Shown one piece after another: positions 59,935 to 64,000 of a stretch of 64,000 nt of DNA (within the stretch, counting starts at the first letter, position 1; each line of letters opens with the position of its first letter). The notes below the pieces were generated by a model, which was given only the letters and a program-made list of their open reading frames with translations, did no database searches and was not told the origin of the DNA. Source of the stretch: Crocinitomicaceae bacterium. Lineage in GTDB: Bacteria; Bacteroidota; Bacteroidia; Flavobacteriales_D; Crocinitomicaceae. Both the position numbers and the translations under genes were made by a program. The DNA lies in assembly GCA_021325675.1 (NCBI GenBank), contig JAJTCM010000003.1:550794-614793 (forward strand), in the 5' to 3' direction.

Positions 59935-61356
59935 ATGGAGAAACCCAAGCGAATACTCTTTCTTGACCTGATGCGTGTCCTGGCCTTGTTCATGATGATC
60001 CAGGGCCATACAACTTACGATTTCCTGGACCTCTCGATCCGGGACGGCTACAGCACAGGGATCAAGATCTGGACGAGCCTCCGGGGCTACACCGCACCTT
60101 TCTTCATGATGGTTTCGGGCGCTGTTTTTACCTTCCTGATGTTTGCCCAGGAAAGGCCTGACGGATCAAACCCGAGGGTCAAAGCCGGCTTACAGCGGAT
60201 CATTACCCTGCTTTTCTGGGGCTACATGCTCAATTTCCCGATTTATATCATCTGGAAGATATTTACAAAAGAAGGACTGAAACAAATCCAGGAAGTCGGG
60301 ATTGCGGAAACTTTCATTACCATTGCCTGGATTTCCATCGCTCTTTTCCTTTTCAAGGCTTTGACGAGCGAAAGGGATGCCAAGCGGCAGAAGCTGATCA
60401 AAAAAATCTTCCGGGAAGGGGCGCTCAAACATGCCCGTTACCGGGAAGCCCTGTTTAATAAAGGGTTTTTCAGGCAGCAGGAAATCAAGAACAGGCTGAT
60501 GACTTCCGTTTTTTACGGGCTGATGATCAGCATTCCTTACCTGATTATCTCCAACTTGCTGACACTCGAAGAAAAACAGCGCGCCTTGCGTGTCGACGTC
60601 CTCCACATCATCGCGATCGGCTTAATGACGATCATGTTCATTTACTTCCTTTCGCGCCATGTGAAATGGATTATGGCTTCCATCGCTTTTTTGCTGGTCC
60701 TGTTTATCGTTTCGCTTTTCCCGCTGGTACACAACGTAGACCTGTCGAATTTACCGATTTTTGTGGCGCCTTACCTGAACGATTTTGACACCAAGTCCAT
60801 GTTCCCGCTCACGCCCTGGCTGGCTTATATATTTGCAGGGTGTTTAATGGGAATCTGGCTTTCCGTGGAGATCAAAAAACCTAATTTCGAAAAAATAATC
60901 GGGTTTAAGCTCGCGGCAATCGGGATCGGTTTCCTGCTTTTATCGGAAGTTGGGGATCATTTTGAGCGGGTTTATTACGGCAAAAGCTATTTCTGGCACG
61001 ACAGTCCGAACCTGATTTATCACCGCTTCGGCATCGTGCTGAGCGTGGGTGCTGCGATGGCCTTCCTGAGCCTGGTCGTAAAAGACCTGCCGAAATTCAT
61101 GAAACAGATGAGCCGGAACACGCTTTGGTTATACGTTGGCCACCTGATCATCATTTACCAGATCGTGAAGCCGATTATCGGCTACCAAACACGTTTTTCA
61201 GTACCTGTAACGCTCGTTTGCATCGTCATCATGTTCATCCTCATGTACCTGCAAACCCGGATCATTATTTTCATCCAGGGCAAAGGCGGCTACATCGCTT
61301 TTGTGAAAAGCCTTTTTATCAAACAAAAAAGTGAGGAATTGAAAATTGAAAATTAA
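59935..61356 (+). CDS. Multi-pass membrane protein, DUF1624/acyltransferase-like
   Basis: 473 residues with about 10-11 membrane helices. N-terminal RILFLDLMRVLALFMMIQGHTTYDFLDLSIRDG has the R-D-..R/D..GH pattern of the DUF1624 / heparan-alpha-glucosaminide N-acetyltransferase-like and acyltransferase-3 group, with the candidate catalytic His in QGH. Likely transfers an acyl group to a surface glycan; substrate unknown. The C-terminus EELKIEN is encoded by the beginning of an intergenic repeat. ATG 59935 is chosen over the TTG at 59926. Confidence 0.75.
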   Translation: MEKPKRILFLDLMRVLALFMMIQGHTTYDFLDLSIRDGYSTGIKIWTSLRGYTAPFFMMVSGAVFTFLMFAQERPDGSNPRVKAGLQRIITLLFWGYMLNFPIYIIWKIFTKEGLKQIQEVGIAETFITIAWISIALFLFKALTSERDAKRQKLIKKIFREGALKHARYREALFNKGFFRQQEIKNRLMTSVFYGLMISIPYLIISNLLTLEEKQRALRVDVLHIIAIGLMTIMFIYFLSRHVKWIMASIAFLLVLFIVSLFPLVHNVDLSNLPIFVAPYLNDFDTKSMFPLTPWLAYIFAGCLMGIWLSVEIKKPNFEKIIGFKLAAIGIGFLLLSEVGDHFERVYYGKSYFWHDSPNLIYHRFGIVLSVGAAMAFLSLVVKDLPKFMKQMSRNTLWLYVGHLIIIYQIVKPIIGYQTRFSVPVTLVCIVIMFILMYLQTRIIIFIQGKGGYIAFVKSLFIKQKSEELKIEN

Positions 61357-61375
61357 AAATTTAGAATTGACTTCG
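61335..61375. repeat. AT-rich repeat running into the acyltransferase-like gene end
   Basis: gaattgaaaattgaaaat and ttagaattgacttcg: the same repeat type as 518-575, starting inside the last ~7 codons of the gene that ends at 61356. Confidence 0.5.
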
Positions 61376-61425
61376 TCGCTACTTCTGAATTTTCCAAATT
61401 AAATAAGATCAAGACTTTATTGAAT

Positions 61426-61455
61426 TAAAAAAGCCAGGAGTCGATCCCGGCTTGA
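61426..61455 (-). terminator. Terminator of the greA-HIT unit
   Basis: On the - strand: AAGCCGGGA ... TCCTGGCTT followed by TTTTAATT: an eight-pair stem with one mismatch, loop tcgac, T-tract, 60 bp downstream of the HIT gene stop. Confidence 0.7.
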
Positions 61456-61456
61456 T

Positions 61457-61535
61457 AATTGAAAATGTATAATTAAGAATTGAATGCTAAAATTAATTCT
61501 ACATTTTCCATTCTTAATTCTTAATTCTTAAAGCG
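61457..61535. repeat. AT-rich inverted repeat running into the HIT gene end
   Basis: ttgaaaatgtataattaagaattga ... attctacattttcc ... attcttaattcttaattct: an imperfect palindrome of the same family. Its right part encodes the last residues of the HIT protein (LRIKN, stop at 61514). Confidence 0.55.
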
Positions 61536-61900
61536 ATTTCCGCCAGCTCCGTGTTTTCCAGCTTCAGTTTCTCGTTGGCAAAATTCATATCGTTCATCGC
61601 ATTGATCGGTATGAGGTGAATATGTGCATGCGCAACTTCCAGGCCGATAACGGCAACGCCTACTTTTTTGCAGGGGAAAGCGGCTTTGATTTTATGTGCC
61701 ACCTTTTTGGAAAACAAGATCATTTCCGACAGGGTTTCGTCTTCGAGATCAAAGATAAAATCCACTTCAACTTTCGGGATAACGAGCACATGCCCCCTTT
61801 TCAAAGGCATGATGTCCAAAAAAGCAAGAAAACGGTCGTTCTCAGCTACTTTATGGCAAGGAATGTCCCCACGTAAGATTTTAGAGAAGATCGTTTCCAT
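61514..61900 (-). CDS. HIT family protein (HINT-like nucleotide hydrolase)
   Basis: 128 residues. Histidine triad HAHIHLIPI at 91-99 (H91, H93, H95), the catalytic motif of HINT/HIT nucleotidyl hydrolases, and the N-terminal IFSKILRGDIPCHKVAENDRFLAFLDIMPLKRGHVLVIPK of the family. Hydrolyses purine nucleoside phosphoramidates or similar in related enzymes. It starts 1 bp after the greA stop. The last residues lie in an intergenic repeat, so the C-terminus is longer or altered relative to relatives. Confidence 0.93.
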   Translation of the reverse strand: METIFSKILRGDIPCHKVAENDRFLAFLDIMPLKRGHVLVIPKVEVDFIFDLEDETLSEMILFSKKVAHKIKAAFPCKKVGVAVIGLEVAHAHIHLIPINAMNDMNFANEKLKLENTELAEIALRIKN

Positions 61901-61901
61901 A

Positions 61902-62375
61902 TCAGCGGGAAATGTCTAAAATTTCAAACTTTACAATTCCGTTCGGTGTGTGAACATCTGCAATTTCATTTACTTTCTTTCCAAGCAAACCTTTTCCGAT
62001 CGGCGAATCGATGGAAATTTTCTTGGCTTTGAGGTCAGCTTCGTTTTCAGCAACGAGCGTATACTCCATTTCCATGTTGTTGGAAACGTTTTTAATCTTT
62101 ACTTTGGATAGGATAAAAACCTTGGAAGTATCAATTGTAGATTCGTCAATAATGCGTGCATTGGCGATGATAGCTTCCATTTTTGCAATCTTCATTTCCA
62201 GTAATCCCTGGGCTTCCTTGGCTGCGTCGTATTCGGCATTTTCAGACAAATCCCCCTTATCCCTCGCTTCGGCAATCTGGTCCGAAATCGAAGGACGCTG
62301 AACTGTCTTCATTTCATGTAATTCTTCTTTCAGTTTACGCAAGCCTTCTTCCGTGTAATAAGTTACTTGTGACAT
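61902..62375 (-). CDS. greA: Transcription elongation factor GreA
   Basis: 157 residues. Stimulates cleavage of backtracked RNA by RNA polymerase. N-terminal coiled coil (1-75) with the acidic tip DKGDLSENAEYDAAKEAQG, then the FKBP-like domain (VKIKNVSNNMEMEYTLVAENEAD ... ISIDSPIGKGLLGKKVNEIADV). ATG 62375 (MSQVTYYTEEGLRK) is chosen; the frame upstream adds unrelated residues. Cotranscribed with the HIT gene. Confidence 0.96.
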   Translation of the reverse strand: MSQVTYYTEEGLRKLKEELHEMKTVQRPSISDQIAEARDKGDLSENAEYDAAKEAQGLLEMKIAKMEAIIANARIIDESTIDTSKVFILSKVKIKNVSNNMEMEYTLVAENEADLKAKKISIDSPIGKGLLGKKVNEIADVHTPNGIVKFEILDISR

Positions 62376-62397
62376 AATTATTCGCGTTAATTTAAAC

Positions 62398-62434
62398 AAA
62401 AAACAAGAGAGCCATAACTAAATGACCCTCTTGT
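62398..62434 (-). terminator. Terminator between the PorV/PorQ-like gene and greA
   Basis: On the - strand: ACAAGAGGG ... CTCTCTTGT followed by TTTTTTGTTT; stem of 7-9 bp with an ~18-base loop, 24 bp after the stop at 62458. Confidence 0.75.
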
Positions 62435-62457
62435 CTTATGCAAATATATAAAAAATT

Positions 62458-63513
62458 TTACTTTACTGCAATAGTAACACCTGCGGTGTGAATTAATCCG
62501 AAAGGACCAGACATTCTAACTGCATATTCAACTCCCAGCGGGCTTTTGTTTTTTCCGGAAAGGATGTCAACTGAAAAACCAGCTGTTGGGCCTGTCAGGG
62601 CATTCGTCCTGTTTTCAGCGTTGAAAATGTTTTTCTCGTAAACATAGCCTAAGCGAATGTTGAAAGCCGCTTTTTCTTTAGACATACCATAATCGAAACC
62701 GATACGGTACTGGTCTGTGGAGAAAGAGTTTGCTGTAAATGCAAGCATTGCTGTCAATTTGCTGCTTTCTGAGAAAATGAAATCGTAAGAACCTCCGATG
62801 TTAAGCAGCGACGGCATTTCAAATTGCTGGGAACGCTGCTCCAGGGTAGCAATTCCGCCTGTTGTCACATAATTGATCTGCTGCGCTAAACCATCGCCTT
62901 TGTATCTCATCGTCGGACCAACATTTTTCAGGGTAATCCCGAATTTGATATGGTCTTTCTCACCTGTAACGTAACGGATCCCTGCATCCAATGCAACACC
63001 GGAAGCCTTGAGGTTCGCGATGCTCTCGGAGATCACCTTGAAGCTGATACCACCGGAGATGGAGTTAGAGAATTTTTTTGCAAATCCGAGTGATACGATG
63101 TTAACACGCGGTGTGAAAACCCCGATCCCTCCTTCCGGCAAGTTTACCGTAGTGATGCCTACATCCCCGAAGTTCATGGATTGAACCGTGAGGGAGAAAG
63201 CACTGCTCTCGGAGATACGCTGTGACAAACCTGCAGAGTAGTAGTTGATCCCAACGCTTCCCAGCCAGTTCGACATATTGAACTTGATCTGGGTCTTATC
63301 GGAATGCGCCAAACCTGCGATGTTCATGTAGGAAGCTTCCAGTCCGTTGGTGTTTGCTACACCGGCATCACCTGCCCCGTTGCTTCTCGCCCATGGGTTA
63401 ACCAATAACTGGGAAGCACCTGCAGATCCTACGCGGTCCTCATTTCCGGCGAATAATCCGGAGCTTAACATTAAAGCTCCGATTACCGCAGTATTTTTAA
63501 TCATCTTATTCAT
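62458..63513 (-). CDS. PorV/PorQ family outer membrane protein
   Basis: 351 residues with a signal peptide (1-22, LSSGLFAGN) and a beta-barrel-like mature part of the UPF0164/PorV-PorQ family: AGASQLLVNPWARSNGAGDAGVANTNGLEASYMNIAGLA, then regular amphipathic strands and ending HTAGVTIAVK. PorV is the T9SS outer-membrane shuttle; PorQ-type relatives are common beside large secreted proteins. The gene follows (19 bp) the large secreted protein, same strand, so a partner or exporter role is likely. Confidence 0.85.
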   Translation of the reverse strand: MNKMIKNTAVIGALMLSSGLFAGNEDRVGSAGASQLLVNPWARSNGAGDAGVANTNGLEASYMNIAGLAHSDKTQIKFNMSNWLGSVGINYYSAGLSQRISESSAFSLTVQSMNFGDVGITTVNLPEGGIGVFTPRVNIVSLGFAKKFSNSISGGISFKVISESIANLKASGVALDAGIRYVTGEKDHIKFGITLKNVGPTMRYKGDGLAQQINYVTTGGIATLEQRSQQFEMPSLLNIGGSYDFIFSESSKLTAMLAFTANSFSTDQYRIGFDYGMSKEKAAFNIRLGYVYEKNIFNAENRTNALTGPTAGFSVDILSGKNKSPLGVEYAVRMSGPFGLIHTAGVTIAVK

Positions 63514-63532
63514 AATATCGAAATAAATGAAA

Positions 63533-64000
63533 TTAAATATTCTCTAAATCTATTTGTCTTACTCCACCGAAGAATTTCAGGATACGCTCGCCGGCACCCG
63601 GTACTTCAACATGGATCAGGTAAACACCCGATGCTATCGGGATGCCTTTCTGGTTTTTCATATCCCAGTCAAGCGATGTCACCGGACTATCCTTCTTAAA
63701 TGTGCGGATGAGTTTACCACTGATGTTGTAAATTTTAACCGTACACTGATCCGGTAAGTTCGTGATTTTCACACGGGTGTCTAATCTTGTTCTTTCGTAT
63801 TCAGAGAACGCATAGTAAGGGTTCGGAACCACATTGATCAGGTCCAGGGCTTCTTTCAACCTCTGCGAATCAGACGTTGTAGTTGCCAATCCTTCCATTG
63901 ACCATGAGTACATCGGTCTTCCCTGGTTTTCACCTGAAGCAACGAAGTCGTTGTATTCTTTCGTGATACGAACACGGATTTTAACGTCCGTTGACAAATG
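63533..64000 (-). CDS. Large secreted protein, C-terminal part
   Basis: The last ~155 residues, open to the window edge. The C-terminal domain starts about INVVPNPYYAFSEYERTRL and runs through VKIYNISGKLIRTFKKD ... GIPIASGVYLIHVEVPGAGERILKFFGGVRQIDLENI. It is FlgD/sorting-domain-like but with extra tail residues (GVRQIDLENI) compared with the type A T9SS domain. The family is found beside PorV/PorQ-type genes. The rest of the protein is outside the window, so its function is not known. Confidence 0.75.
   Translation of the reverse strand, partial: HLSTDVKIRVRITKEYNDFVASGENQGRPMYSWSMEGLATTTSDSQRLKEALDLINVVPNPYYAFSEYERTRLDTRVKITNLPDQCTVKIYNISGKLIRTFKKDSPVTSLDWDMKNQKGIPIASGVYLIHVEVPGAGERILKFFGGVRQIDLENI

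Overview
The window looks like a chromosomal segment of a Bacteroidota bacterium, most likely Flavobacteriales; a Fluviicola/Crocinitomicaceae-type genome is my best guess, inferred from gene content only. The evidence is: a Bacteroidota-type omega subunit in the order bamD-rpoZ-coaBC-DUF4835-recN, a fused SecDF, FecI/FecR-type regulation, carboxypeptidase-regulatory TonB-dependent receptors, a type IX secretion (T9SS) sorting domain, a PorV/PorQ-family protein, L31 type B, and promoter-like TTG-N(18-22)-TAnnTTTG elements in place of the E. coli consensus. No rRNA, tRNA, CRISPR array, transposase or phage gene was seen.

Layout. 0-10.4 kb (+): 3' end of class II aldolase, accD, bamD, rpoZ-like, coaBC, DUF4835, recN, a VWA protein, a long-chain acyl-CoA ligase and rsmG. 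10.5-19 kb (mostly -): a conserved hypothetical, a divergent HlyD-like adaptor, a LamG/T9SS protein, a TerC-hypothetical-DUF493-membrane protein operon, and a menaquinone block (thioesterase, menF, menD). 19-27.3 kb: a small outer-membrane-like protein, an orphan P-loop protein, a TonB-dependent receptor, and an ECF sigma / FecR / STN-domain operon linked by a shared promoter element to a head-GIN lipoprotein. 27.4-30.1 kb (-): glmM, a TPR protein and ribH. 30.3-46.9 kb: SNF2 helicase with two SWIM motifs, a second TonB-dependent receptor, an AsmA-like protein, a WG-repeat protein with a TonB-like partner, rpmE2, secDF, a glycosyltransferase and a lipoprotein. 47-51.6 kb (+): patatin-like outer-membrane phospholipase, two small unknown genes, recF and DUF721. 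52-58.4 kb: a three-gene block of cell-envelope unknowns bracketed by an inverted pair of ~80-87 bp repeats, then a large lipase-like fusion with a degenerate peptidase domain. 58.5-64 kb: an alpha-oxoamine synthase (sphingolipid/sulfonolipid type), a multi-pass acyltransferase-like protein, HIT protein, greA, a PorV/PorQ-family protein and the C-terminus of a large secreted protein.

The most interesting parts are: (1) the ECF sigma/anti-sigma pair whose third gene has an STN signalling domain on a 16-residue-repeat protein instead of a TonB receptor, with a 43-bp element (39/43 identical) in front of both the sigma gene and the head-GIN lipoprotein gene; (2) the inverted repeat pair around the lysozyme-fold / YGP-repeat / lipoprotein block; (3) the pseudo-peptidase/lipase fusion. 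Intergenic DNA carries many short palindromic repeats of several families, two of which run into the C-termini of neighbouring genes.
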